A DNA stretch of 64,000 nucleotides from Acetatifactor sp. (GTDB lineage Bacteria; Bacillota; Clostridia; Lachnospirales; Lachnospiraceae). The translations under genes and the position numbers were made by a program. Below the pieces are notes generated by a model, which did no database searches, was not told the origin of the DNA, and saw nothing but the letters and a program-made list of their open reading frames with translations. Every line of letters starts with the position of its first letter. The first letter of the stretch is position 1. The stretch spans positions 83,990-147,989 of the forward strand of contig JAEEVF010000006.1 of the NCBI GenBank assembly GCA_016290775.1, given 5' to 3'. This document shows positions 56,842 through 64,000 of the stretch, piece by piece.

Positions 56842-57698
56842 CCCTTTACGCCGCCGAGTGCAACGCCCGAAACGATAAATCTCGAAAGGATGAGGTACAC
56901 AACGATCACGGGGAAGATCGAGAAGGCGATCATCATGTAAACCTGACCCATGTCAAACTTCAGCCAGTCTGCGGAACGCAGCTGTGCGATGAGGATTGGC
57001 AGGGTCTTTTTCTTTTCATCCGTTGAAAGGATCAGTGCCGGAGTGAAGTAATTGTTCCAGCTTCCCACGAAGGTGAAGATGGCCTGTACGGCGATCGCGG
57101 GCTTCATCATCGGAAGAACGATGAAGTTGAAGGTGTGGAACTCACTCGAACCGTCAATCCTGGCGGCCTCAACAAAGGCCAGCGGCAGGGTACTTTCCAT
57201 GTACTGCTTCATGTAGAAGAATACGACGGGCGCCGCGATCGAAGGAACGATCAGCGGGATAAAGTTGTTCATCAGGCCCATTTTGTCAACAAGGCGGATG
57301 AAACCAAGTGCCGTCACCTGCGTCGGGATCGTCATGATCATGAGGATGAAGGTGAAGATCGCATTCTTGTATTTGAAATTATATGCGTGGATCGCATATG
57401 CCGTCATGGTTGAAAAATAAGTGCTCAGGATCGCAGAGCAGGCTGCCACGAAAAAGCTGTTGAACATTCCGTTGAACACGGGAAGCGTTCCGTGGATCAT
57501 GCTGTTCCAGTTGTCCATAAAGCTTACGCCGGGCAGGGGGGTAAAGCCCTTTGACAGGTTCGCATTGCTTCGCGTAGCATTGATGAACAGCACGTAGAAC
57601 CAAAACAGACAAAGGAACGTAAGGAAGATCAAAACGATATATGCGATGACTCTTCTTGCTCCGATGCCAAAGCCTTTACTTGTTTTATTCTCTCGCAT
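56838..57698 (-). CDS. CUT1 ABC sugar transporter permease (MalG-like)
   Basis: A 286-residue inner-membrane permease with six predicted helices. The EAA loop reads EAARIDGSSEFHTFNFIVLPMMKPA (cited in part: EAARIDGSS...LPMMKP), the site that contacts the ATPase. The N-terminal shape and the YVLFINATRS segment suit MalG-like subunits. The GTG at 57707 is in frame, but GAGGTGA overlapping it is a better ribosome binding site for the ATG at 57698. It follows the partner permease by 10 bases. Confidence 0.93.
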   Translation of the reverse strand: MRENKTSKGFGIGARRVIAYIVLIFLTFLCLFWFYVLFINATRSNANLSKGFTPLPGVSFMDNWNSMIHGTLPVFNGMFNSFFVAACSAILSTYFSTMTAYAIHAYNFKYKNAIFTFILMIMTIPTQVTALGFIRLVDKMGLMNNFIPLIVPSIAAPVVFFYMKQYMESTLPLAFVEAARIDGSSEFHTFNFIVLPMMKPAIAVQAIFTFVGSWNNYFTPALILSTDEKKKTLPILIAQLRSADWLKFDMGQVYMMIAFSIFPVIVVYLILSRFIVSGVALGGVKG

Positions 57699-57708
57699 GC
57701 CCGTCACC

Positions 57709-58680
57709 TCAATCTTTCCTGGTAGAAACCTTGAACACGATAAAGCTCAAGATTGCCGTAATGATGAACAACAGAACCGAAAGCGTACCGGCCATACCGT
57801 AGTTCTTGCTGACACTCAGGTGCCTGTTCAGGTTCATGATCAGCGTCATCGTCGTCAAGTTACTGCCCATCAAAGGATTGCCGGTGCCCTTTGTCAAGAT
57901 CTGAGGCACGTCGAACATCTGCAAACCACCGATCAGTGAGGTGATCAGCACGTACACCAAAATGGGGCGAAGGAGCGGGAGTGAGATCCTAAAGAACACC
58001 TGCGTCGAGGTTGCTCCGTCCACTTCGGCCGCTTCGAACAGCGCCGGGTCAATGCCCATCATGCCGGCCATCAGAAGGATGGTCGTGTTGCCAAACCACA
58101 TCAGGAAGTTCATGAAGGCCACAAGGCCTCTGGTGCTCCACTCATGATCGAGGAAAGCATATTCTTCCGAAAAAAGACCCAGATCCATCAGGATCGAGTT
58201 TACGGGACCCGTCTTGGAGAACAACGTAAAGAACAACATTGCGAAGGCGGATGCCATGATCAGGTTCGGAAGATAGATCACGGTTTTGAAAAATCCTGCG
58301 GCCTTCAGGCGAAGTCTCGGATCTGAGAACCAAGCCGCGAGGAGAAGGGAGATGATGATCTGGGGTATGAAGCCCATGATCCACATGATCAAGGTGTTGC
58401 CTGCATAGACAAACAGATCCTTGTTGGCAAAGAGTTTAATGTAGTTGCCAAACGCCTTGAAATTGGGTCCGACCATATCCAGACCATCATCATAGTATTC
58501 GAAGAAGCTGTAAACGATCGTGCTGACCAAGGGGATCAGCTGGAAGACTAAATAAACGATAACGAACGGGAGCAGGAAGATGATGCCCCATTTATTATAG
58601 CTTACCACCTTTTTATTCTTGTTCTGCACTTTAACGGTTTCAGTTTTTTGCTCTTGATTTTTCTCTTTTTCCTTTGCCAT
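57709..58680 (-). CDS. CUT1 ABC sugar transporter permease (MalF-like)
   Basis: A 323-residue permease. A Lys/Glu/Gln-rich cytoplasmic start (MAKEKEKNQEQKTETVKVQ) leads to six membrane helices beginning GIIFLLPFVIVYLVFQLIP. The EAA loop is EAAEVDGATSTQVFFRISLP. AGGAAGGAG precedes the ATG at 58680; a longer reading to 58782 has no support. The gene lies after a terminator-like hairpin that separates it from the binding-protein gene, as is common when the binding protein is needed in excess. Confidence 0.93.
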   Translation of the reverse strand: MAKEKEKNQEQKTETVKVQNKNKKVVSYNKWGIIFLLPFVIVYLVFQLIPLVSTIVYSFFEYYDDGLDMVGPNFKAFGNYIKLFANKDLFVYAGNTLIMWIMGFIPQIIISLLLAAWFSDPRLRLKAAGFFKTVIYLPNLIMASAFAMLFFTLFSKTGPVNSILMDLGLFSEEYAFLDHEWSTRGLVAFMNFLMWFGNTTILLMAGMMGIDPALFEAAEVDGATSTQVFFRISLPLLRPILVYVLITSLIGGLQMFDVPQILTKGTGNPLMGSNLTTMTLIMNLNRHLSVSKNYGMAGTLSVLLFIITAILSFIVFKVSTRKD

Positions 58681-58761
58681 GAAAAAACTCCTTCCTGTTG
58701 CAGCACCGACAGCAAAGCAATGAATGCTTCGGACGCACGCAAGGATCTCCTGTCGATGCTG

Positions 58762-58801
58762 AAAAAAGAGCCTGCCGGCCATAAAATAGCGGGCAGGCTC
58801 T
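58762..58801 (-). terminator. Hairpin between binding-protein and permease genes
   Basis: On the minus strand AGAGCCTGCC (58792-58801) pairs with GGCAGGCTCT (58767-58776), followed by TTTTTT. It would let most transcripts stop after the binding-protein gene and some continue into the permeases. Confidence 0.85.
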
Positions 58802-58844
58802 ATATGGGGATTATGAAAACGAAACCAAATTTATAGGGGGCAAA

Positions 58845-60191
58845 TTAGTAGGTCAGAGCGGGATGCTTTGCCTGAACTGCCTTGTAGAAGCTCTCAAGTG
58901 CCTCTTCGTAAGAGCAGTTGCCCTTGAAGTAGTTGCCCATAGCCTTCTGGAACTCTTCGTTACAAGCCTGGTCATACTTGGACAGGTTGGAAAGGTCAAC
59001 CTTCTCAGCGCCGTCAGCAAGCTGCTTGTAAGGGTTCTGGCCGCCAAGGAGTGCAAGGTTACCGGAGTTGTCGGAGGAAAGCTCTGCAAGAACGGTCTTG
59101 CTGTTTACGCAGTCAGCATCCTTCTGAGCGATCTCCTTCAGAACTGCCTTGTCGGTGGTCATGGTCTTGATGATATCGGTAACAAGAGTCTTGTTATCGG
59201 TGTTGTTTGCAGCGCAGATCCAGGTGCCACCCCAGTAATAAGACTGAGGTCCTACGCAATAGCCCCAACCGCCCTTATTAGCGATGGAACCTTCTTCACC
59301 GGAATCAAGGCAGAAGTTGAAGAACCAAGCGGGTCCAAAGTAGCAGAAGGTCTTGCCATCGGGATACTTAGCCTTTGCCCAGTCATCACTCCACAGATCG
59401 TTGGTGTTCTCAGCCTTGGAGTCAACCAGCTTCTTGGAATCATCAACCCAATTCTTCATGTTAGCGTCCACAACGATCTTGTCGTTCTGAACCCACTTAC
59501 CGGATACGTTGTTGGAGTATACGCGGTAGGTATCATTTACGGAACACATAACGTAACCAGCGCCTGCAACCTTAGCTGCGGTCTCATTGTACTTTGCCCA
59601 GCTGCCAACTGCTTCCTGAACCTTTGCAGGATCGTCGGTGCCAAGAACGGCCTTAGCAACCTCACGGTTGTAGATCAGACCTGCGGAGCATGCCTGCCAA
59701 GAGGAGCCCTTAAGGTTGCCGTTGGAATCCTTAACGATATCCTGGGTGTAGCTGTACTGATCAGCAAGATCAGAGCTGGTGATGCCAAGATCAGCAAGGT
59801 TTACGGTGTAATCGGTATCAACATATTTCAGAGCGTAGTCAGCCTCAACCAGGAATAGGTCGATCTTGTCGTCAGCTGCTGCGTCCTTCTGCTTCTTTAA
59901 GGTGCTGTCCAGGTTGTTCTGGTAAGCGTTGTCATCACTGGGAACGATGGTGAACTTTACGGTTACGTCACCAATCTTACCGGTGGTAGCGTCTACCTTG
60001 GTGTATCCAGGATAGTGATCCTCAAGACGGCTCTTGAACTCCTCATTCCAGCAGTAGATGTTCAGAACCTTACCGCCGTCGGCCAGAGAAGCCTTTGCCT
60101 TGCTGCCGGAGCCAGAGTTGCTGCCGCATCCAGCTACCATGGTAGCCATCAGAGCGGTAACAAGTAAAGCGCTAAGTACCTTTTTCTTCAT
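58845..60191 (-). CDS. Extracellular sugar-binding lipoprotein of the CUT1 importer
   Basis: A 448-residue family 1 solute-binding protein. The signal peptide (VLSALLVTALMATMVAGC) ends in a clean lipobox, followed by a Gly/Ser spacer. Typical landmarks are VLNIYCWNEEFKSRLEDHYPG, cited in part, DLFLVEADYALKYVDTDY and the aromatic FGPAWFFNFCLD region. The ligand is probably an oligosaccharide but cannot be named. GGGAGGA precedes the ATG. The two permeases follow and a LacI-type regulator precedes; no ATPase gene is in the window, so a shared MsmX-type ATPase is likely. Confidence 0.93.
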   Translation of the reverse strand: MKKKVLSALLVTALMATMVAGCGSNSGSGSKAKASLADGGKVLNIYCWNEEFKSRLEDHYPGYTKVDATTGKIGDVTVKFTIVPSDDNAYQNNLDSTLKKQKDAAADDKIDLFLVEADYALKYVDTDYTVNLADLGITSSDLADQYSYTQDIVKDSNGNLKGSSWQACSAGLIYNREVAKAVLGTDDPAKVQEAVGSWAKYNETAAKVAGAGYVMCSVNDTYRVYSNNVSGKWVQNDKIVVDANMKNWVDDSKKLVDSKAENTNDLWSDDWAKAKYPDGKTFCYFGPAWFFNFCLDSGEEGSIANKGGWGYCVGPQSYYWGGTWICAANNTDNKTLVTDIIKTMTTDKAVLKEIAQKDADCVNSKTVLAELSSDNSGNLALLGGQNPYKQLADGAEKVDLSNLSKYDQACNEEFQKAMGNYFKGNCSYEEALESFYKAVQAKHPALTY

Positions 60192-60231
60192 TTTTTAAAT
60201 CCTCCCTTAATGAATTAAAATGTTTCTTGCA

Positions 60232-60261
60232 TTTATATTGAGTTACTCTTTGGTAACACAA
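60232..60261 (-). promoter_or_regulatory. Promoter and candidate operator of the sugar-importer genes
   Basis: On the minus strand TTGTGT (60256-60261) and TATAAA (60232-60237) are 18 bases apart. Within the spacer GTTAC (60253-60257 complement) and GTAAC form an inverted pair (GAGTTAC...GGTAAC on the plus strand, 60240-60258), a plausible binding site for the LacI-type regulator encoded next door. Confidence 0.5.
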
Positions 60262-60268
60262 ATGCCTA

Positions 60269-61279
60269 TTATATGCGTGCGACGGATTTGCCTTCCACAA
60301 GGCTTCCCGGGATCGTGATCGATTCGATCGCCGTCGCTTTGGGTCTTTCGATCAGGCTGATCAGCTCTCTTGCTGCCATCACGCCGATCTGCTCCGTGTC
60401 CTGCTGGACCGTCGTGAGCTGCGGCTGTAAGTGCTTTGCAAGAGGGATACCGTCGAACCCTGCCACCGAAATGTCTTCGGGGATCCGAAGTCCCATCTCC
60501 CGGATGGCATTCATGCCGCCGATCGCGGCGAAATCATCCGGATAAAGGATGCAGGTGGGCGGAGTCATAAGCCCGAGGAGCTCTTGCGTGATCTGATAGC
60601 TCATGTCCGTGTTACGGTACGGGGCTTCGCGGATATATTCCTTCGGAACCTTGATGCCAAGCTCCTTGGACGTCTGGTAAAAGGTTTCGAGACGCTTCGT
60701 GGTTACGTCGGAAGGTGCGCCGTGGATGTAAGCGATCCTGCGGTGGCCCTGATGATGCACGTACTCAACGAGCTCCCTCATGCCTCTTGCGTTGTCCGAG
60801 TTGATGGCGATGCGGCCTTCAAACGGATGGTCGATGGTGATGACCGGGATGTCGCTCCGAAGAAGATCGATGACCTCCGGATCGTCAAAGTCGATGCAGG
60901 CGATGGCGACGCCGTCGAACCCGCGGTAGCGGCTATGCGCAAGATAGGTCATCCGGTCGCGCCGGTTCTTGCTGCCGTTAATGAACGTGATGTCGTAGCC
61001 ATATTTTTCCGACATGCGTTTGAAACTGTCCAGAACGCTTGCGAAGTAGTCATGGGTCAAACCGCTGTTGGCCTCATCCACGAAGAGGACGCCGATGCCG
61101 TAGGTCTTGTTTGTCTTGAGCGCCCGGGCTGAAAGGTTGGGAGAGTAGCCCATTTCCTTTGCCTTCTGACGGATGATCCGCTTGGTTTCTTCGCCAATGT
61201 CGCTATGGTTATTTAATGCCTTGCTGACGGTCGCTACCGATACGCCGCAGGCTTTGGAGATGTCCTTCATCGAAACCAT
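60269..61279 (-). CDS. LacI-family transcriptional regulator
   Basis: A 336-residue repressor. The N-terminal helix-turn-helix is SMKDISKACGVSVATVSKAL with the hinge NLSARALKTNKT. The periplasmic-binding-like effector domain contains VAIACIDFDDPEV, GHRRIAYIHG, CILYPDDFAAIGGMNAIREMG, cited in part, and the closing SVAGFDGIPLAKHLQPQLTTV region. AAGGAG precedes the ATG. It lies directly upstream of the sugar-importer genes on the same strand and very likely controls them in response to a sugar. Confidence 0.95.
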   Translation of the reverse strand: MVSMKDISKACGVSVATVSKALNNHSDIGEETKRIIRQKAKEMGYSPNLSARALKTNKTYGIGVLFVDEANSGLTHDYFASVLDSFKRMSEKYGYDITFINGSKNRRDRMTYLAHSRYRGFDGVAIACIDFDDPEVIDLLRSDIPVITIDHPFEGRIAINSDNARGMRELVEYVHHQGHRRIAYIHGAPSDVTTKRLETFYQTSKELGIKVPKEYIREAPYRNTDMSYQITQELLGLMTPPTCILYPDDFAAIGGMNAIREMGLRIPEDISVAGFDGIPLAKHLQPQLTTVQQDTEQIGVMAARELISLIERPKATAIESITIPGSLVEGKSVARI

Positions 61280-61377
61280 GAGCCTGCTCCTTTTCGCGAG
61301 ACGTCTGGCGACACCGCTGTTACCTGAACTACTTGTTGCTGAAACGATTGATCGGAATTCTTGTTATGTGAGTTGCT

Positions 61378-61427
61378 TAAACGATAACTTAAATTCACTT
61401 AATCGTATTACTTGATTACTTAATCGT
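61378..61427. promoter_or_regulatory. Candidate LacI-type operators upstream of the regulator gene
   Basis: ACTTAATCGT occurs at 61397-61406 and 61418-61427, 21 bases apart (two helical turns), with a related inverted form TTAAACGATAA at 61378-61388. CG-centred half-sites of this type are usual for LacI proteins, so autoregulation is plausible. Confidence 0.45.
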
Positions 61428-61553
61428 TTTCGTAAGTCCAATATATACCGCGTGCACAAAAAAATCAACCACTTTTTTGACATATCAAACAGTTTCGTCG
61501 ATGTTTGCTATGTAAATCGTTTTAAAATTGTGCAACTTTGCCAATGCGCTCCA

Positions 61554-61618
61554 GGCGTGCCACTGGGGACGGTTCTTTTTGGCGCCTTGCGCAAACAAGA
61601 TACAGCTTTTTGGCGCCT
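61554..61618. repeat. REP-like element and 13-bp direct repeat
   Basis: GTGCCACTGGGGACGGTTC followed by TTTTTGGCGCC (61557-61587) can fold into a hairpin closed by GTGCCA/TGGCGC. The GGGGACGGTTC core resembles a REP-type element I recall from many Firmicutes; that recollection is unverified. CTTTTTGGCGCCT occurs at 61575-61587 and again at 61606-61618, 31 bases apart. Confidence 0.45.
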
Positions 61619-61621
61619 GCC

Positions 61622-61881
61622 TACCGCAAGAATAAGGTCAATTTCTTACATGCGGTACGCCTTTATGCATAAGTTTTCATTTGCTACCGCATGTGATCCC
61701 AGTGTTTCCTGTGTGCGGTAAGGTTTTTGGAATTCAAGGATTTGTTTTTTACCGCATCATCGTTCAAAATCTGAGATTTCGGTAATCATGAGCTTTTGGA
61801 TCAGTTTTCCCTACCGTAAAGAGGTGAGAAAACACAAAAATGCGGTATGTTGAAAGCACTGCGAGTTTTTCAATTACCGCA
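61622..61881. repeat. Cluster of seven alternating TACCGCA/TGCGGTA motifs
   Basis: TACCGCA lies at 61622, 61685, 61750 and 61875, and its complement TGCGGTA at 61651, 61714 and 61841. Orientation alternates strictly along the region, so neighbours form seven-base inverted pairs with 22-30 base loops; the first pair adds an inner AGAA/TTCT. Near matches are TACCGTAA (61813) and TGTGCGGCAA (61902). The region between the LacI and leucine-rich-repeat genes (61280-61981) has no convincing coding frame. Confidence 0.7.
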
Positions 61882-61924
61882 AATAAATGTCAGACGGATT
61901 ATGTGCGGCAACAAAAGAGGTTTT

Positions 61925-61955
61925 TTGACAATTCACTAAAGAAATGTGCTAAAAT
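61925..61955 (+). promoter_or_regulatory. Promoter of the leucine-rich-repeat gene
   Basis: TTGACA (61925-61930) and TAAAAT (61950-61955) with TGC directly before the -10 (extended form). The 19-base spacer is long, which the extended -10 may offset. Confidence 0.55.
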
Positions 61956-61981
61956 AAAAATAATTGGAAAGGAATTTCATT

Positions 61982-63079
61982 ATGAAAGAGTTGGAGATTC
62001 AGATTGCGGACGGAAGTCTGTATTTCATAAGGCAGGGAGCTAGGCTGGAGGTTTCGCGCTATCAGGGGCTTGCGGGGCACGTGGAGATCCCGGCGAATGT
62101 TGCCGTGGAGGTGCAGGAGAGCATGGCTGATAACGCGACAGCCGTGGAGGTGCATTCCTTGCCCGTGGCCGGCATCGGCAAGAAAGCTTTCCTAAGTAAA
62201 AAGTATCTGCGCTCCGTGACAATCCCGGCAGGGGTTGCGGAGGTGGGAGACTGGGCGTTTGCCTATTGCGACGCGCTGCGCGAGGTCACGTTTGAAGGTA
62301 GGAACGTTACTTTTGGAAAGTCCGTGTTCTTGGAGTGCCCGAACTTGCGTTGCGTGCGATTCCCGGGAATGCCTGACAACGAGTCGGGTTCCTCGCAAGG
62401 ATTTCTCTGCGGCGGGAGCGGAAGCCTGGCTTCGACGGGACTGACCAACGGCGGGAGCGGAAGCCTGGCTTCGTCAGGACTGACCAACGGCGGGAGCACT
62501 GGCCTGGCGTCGGCTGGATATACCACGTACTGCGACGGCATTGGCGCTTTGACGGCTGCGGCCGTGACGCAGATGGAAAGCTCTTATCTTTTGGACGCGA
62601 GTGAGATCGGAAGCGCGGAGTGGCTTGCCAAATGGGACGCGCGAATGTTTGCGATCCTTGGCGCCGCGGATGATGAAGGCTATTCGAAGCAGATCCTTTG
62701 CGGTGAGGAAGACTATGAAAGCGCCGACCTTGAAACTTATCTGACGAATAGCCGAAAGAAGAAGGTACGTCTCCTCCTCCTTAGACTTCTGGCACCAATG
62801 GGGTTAGACCCCGCAAAGGCGGACGAGCTTCGTAGCTACCTTCTTGCCCACACCAAGGGTTGTCAGACGGAGGAGACTTGGCAAGTGGTGCGGGACGAAT
62901 ATGGCGACCGCCGTGAATTCTATGAGCTCTTTGCGACGATCGGGTGCTTTACCAAGGAGAACGCGCCGTCCATTATTGCGGAGACGAAGGAGGAGCATCC
63001 TGAGATGAAGGCCTTCTTCCTAAAATATCAGGCCGACCACTTTGCAGATCATGATTTCTTCGCGGATCTGGAGCTGTAG
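61982..63079 (+). CDS. Cytoplasmic BspA-type leucine-rich-repeat protein
   Basis: A 365-residue protein without a signal peptide. Residues 63-128 hold two to three LRR_5 units (GKKAFLSKKYLRSVTIPAGV, VGDWAFAYCDALREVTFEG, FGKSVFLECPNLRCVRFPG). Next come three 13-residue Gly/Ser repeats (GGSGSLASTGLTN type, residues 144-182). The C-terminal half is a helical domain I do not recognise. GGAAAGGA precedes the ATG at 61982. The last 17 codons (QADHFADHDFFADLEL plus stop) are repeated twice more downstream, see the 63029 entry. Function unknown; protein binding is likely for such repeats. Confidence 0.75.
   Translation: MKELEIQIADGSLYFIRQGARLEVSRYQGLAGHVEIPANVAVEVQESMADNATAVEVHSLPVAGIGKKAFLSKKYLRSVTIPAGVAEVGDWAFAYCDALREVTFEGRNVTFGKSVFLECPNLRCVRFPGMPDNESGSSQGFLCGGSGSLASTGLTNGGSGSLASSGLTNGGSTGLASAGYTTYCDGIGALTAAAVTQMESSYLLDASEIGSAEWLAKWDARMFAILGAADDEGYSKQILCGEEDYESADLETYLTNSRKKKVRLLLLRLLAPMGLDPAKADELRSYLLAHTKGCQTEETWQVVRDEYGDRREFYELFATIGCFTKENAPSIIAETKEEHPEMKAFFLKYQADHFADHDFFADLEL
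62411..62527 (+). repeat. Three 39-bp in-frame tandem repeats
   Basis: Copies start at 62411, 62450 and 62489. They code GGSGSLASTGLTN, GGSGSLASSGLTN and GGSTGLASAGYTT. The first two differ by few bases, the third more. They form a flexible linker between the repeat domain and the C-terminal domain. Confidence 0.9.
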
Positions 63080-63193
63080 TTGAAACAGGCCGACCACTTT
63101 GCAGATCATGATTTCTTCGCGGATCTGGAGCTGTAGTTGAAACAGGCCGACCACTTTGCGGATCATGATTTCTTCGCAGAGCTGGAGTTGTAG
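63029..63193 (+). repeat. 57-bp tandem triplication of the gene's 3' end, each copy with a TAG stop
   Basis: Copies start at 63029, 63086 and 63143. The unit is 19 codons: 16 sense codons QADHFADHDFFADLEL, TAG, and TTG AAA, so all three stay in the same frame. The first two copies are identical. The third differs at four sites, three synonymous (GCA/GCG, GCG/GCA, CTG/TTG) and one Asp to Glu, and ends in TAG AAG. From 63200 to 63337 I see only short purine-rich similarities (GAGAGAATTGC twice) and no gene. Confidence 0.85.
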
Positions 63194-63337
63194 AAGGAAT
63201 CAGCGAGAACTGCATAAGAAATAGGTCGAGAGAATTGCGTAAGGACAGGCCGAGAGAATTGCAGAAGCAGTCTGCCGGGAGAACCATAAAAGAAATCTAC
63301 CAAGAAAATTAAGAACTCTGAAGAATGTCTTAAAATT

Positions 63338-63379
63338 GCCCGCGCAGGGCCCGAAAGCCTTGCGACGGGCCTCTTTTTA
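63338..63379 (+). terminator. Terminator after the leucine-rich-repeat gene
   Basis: GCCCGCGCAGGG (63338-63349) pairs with CCTTGCGACGGGC (63358-63370) with one mismatch or bulge, then CTCTTTTTAT. Confidence 0.85.
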
Positions 63380-63388
63380 TATTATAAT
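63360..63388 (+). promoter_or_regulatory. Promoter of the UDP-sugar pyrophosphorylase gene, overlapping the terminator
   Basis: TATAAT (63383-63388) has TTGCGA (63360-63365) 17 bases upstream. That -35 lies in the 3' arm of the preceding terminator hairpin. Confidence 0.5.
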
Positions 63389-63461
63389 GCATCTTAGGGT
63401 TTGCGGGATCGCGAGCCAATATTGCGATCCGTCATACGAGACGTTAGGAGGATGAACCATT

Positions 63462-64000
63462 ATGGCGATGACTTACGAACAGGTAAAGGCAAAAGTAGCA
63501 AAATACGGGCAGGAGCAGGTCCTGAAATATGTCGACGAGCTGTCGGATGCGGAGAAGGCCGTTCTTTTCGCGCAGATCGAGGCGACGGACATGGACGTGA
63601 TCGAATGCTGTAAACATAAGGAAGACATGGCAAAGCGTGGCGTGATCTCGCCTCTTGGCGCAATGGAGCTTCCGGAGATCGAAGCGAACAAGGAAAGCTT
63701 CACGAAGACTGGCGTGGAAGCCATCAAGGCCGGGAAGGTCGGCGCGGTGCTTCTTGCGGGCGGCATGGGAACCAGACTTGGAAGCGATAACCCGAAGGGC
63801 ATGTACAATGTTGGTCTGACGCATGATCTATATATTTTCGAATGCCTGATCAATAACCTGCTTGACGTCGTAAAGCAGGCCGGCGCGTGGATCCACCTGT
63901 TTGTAATGACAAGTGACAAGAATCATGACGCGACTGTCGGTTTCCTTTCCGAGCATGATTTCTTTGGATATGACAAAGCTTACGTTCACTTCTTCAAGCA
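63462..64000 (+). CDS. UDPGP-family nucleotide-sugar pyrophosphorylase (partial, runs off the window)
   Basis: The first about 179 residues are present and the frame is open to the window edge. The nucleotide-binding signature is LLAGGMGTRLGSDNPKGMYN, typical of the UDPGP family (UTP-hexose-1-phosphate or UDP-GlcNAc pyrophosphorylase). An N-terminal helical region (YEQVKAKVAKYGQEQVLKYV) suits the eukaryote-like branch found in Lachnospiraceae. AGGAGG at 63446-63451 fixes the start. It would make UDP-glucose, UDP-galactose or UDP-GlcNAc; the sugar cannot be told from this part. Confidence 0.88.
   Translation, partial: MAMTYEQVKAKVAKYGQEQVLKYVDELSDAEKAVLFAQIEATDMDVIECCKHKEDMAKRGVISPLGAMELPEIEANKESFTKTGVEAIKAGKVGAVLLAGGMGTRLGSDNPKGMYNVGLTHDLYIFECLINNLLDVVKQAGAWIHLFVMTSDKNHDATVGFLSEHDFFGYDKAYVHFFK

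Noticed and set aside
61622..61881. TACCGCA cluster as a degenerate CRISPR array
   Set aside because: The conserved part is only seven bases, orientation alternates and distances vary from 29 to 91.

Overview
The window reads as a chromosomal segment of a Gram-positive anaerobe of the Clostridia, most likely a gut or rumen Lachnospiraceae. The basis is the clostridial gene style (AGGAGG ribosome binding sites, a T-box before ileS, a preQ1-type leader before queT, lipoprotein signal peptides), an ATP synthase whose c-subunit carries sodium ligands, and BspA-like surface repeats. Housekeeping genes are fairly GC-rich. The stretch from about 17.8 to 27.6 kb is clearly more AT-rich, except for one gene, and looks acquired. 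Genus cannot be fixed from the sequence alone.

Layout: (1) 1-5.97 kb holds the F1Fo ATP synthase operon (end of atpB, then atpE-F-H-A-G-D-C) closed by a strong terminator. (2) 6.0-10.5 kb holds a class I methyltransferase, a large membrane-anchored propeller-like protein with a degenerate C39-like end, a DUF1508/YegP-like protein and a small nitrile-hydratase-leader-like protein. (3) 10.6-17.8 kb holds queT and ileS firing away from each other from back-to-back promoters, then glycogen phosphorylase and a FlgM-like anti-sigma factor behind a sigma-28-like promoter. (4) 17.8-27.6 kb is accessory: a DUF4143 ATPase behind three palindromes spaced exactly 32 bp apart, an orphan solute-binding lipoprotein with a long N-terminal sensor-like part, a PAP2 phosphatase, two paralogous lipoproteins and a secreted subtilisin with CBM2-like domains.

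(5) 27.7-51.2 kb is the most unusual part. A DHH phosphoesterase precedes a transmembrane TIR protein with a large outer propeller-like region. A second operon follows: a secreted protein of about 4957 residues (FecR-like domain, about 15 InlB/Flg_new-type repeats, four Big_2-like domains, eight BspA/DUF285 blocks, acidic tail), a membrane-anchored NHL propeller, and a CHASE2 class III nucleotide cyclase. I read this as an envelope-sensing locus with two possible cytoplasmic outputs, NAD+ cleavage by TIR and a cyclic nucleotide. (6) 51.3-56.8 kb holds a PfkB kinase with a cytosolic 5'-nucleotidase, then a vWA/DUF2201 protein overlapping a MoxR-type ATPase.

(7) 56.8-61.3 kb, on the minus strand, is a LacI-controlled CUT1 sugar importer (binding lipoprotein and two permeases, no ATPase). 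(8) 61.3-64.0 kb is a repeat-rich intergenic region with seven alternating copies of TACCGCA/TGCGGTA, a leucine-rich-repeat protein whose C-terminal coding sequence is triplicated in frame with a stop codon in each copy, and the start of a UDP-sugar pyrophosphorylase. All calls rest on reading motifs by eye; no database search was run.
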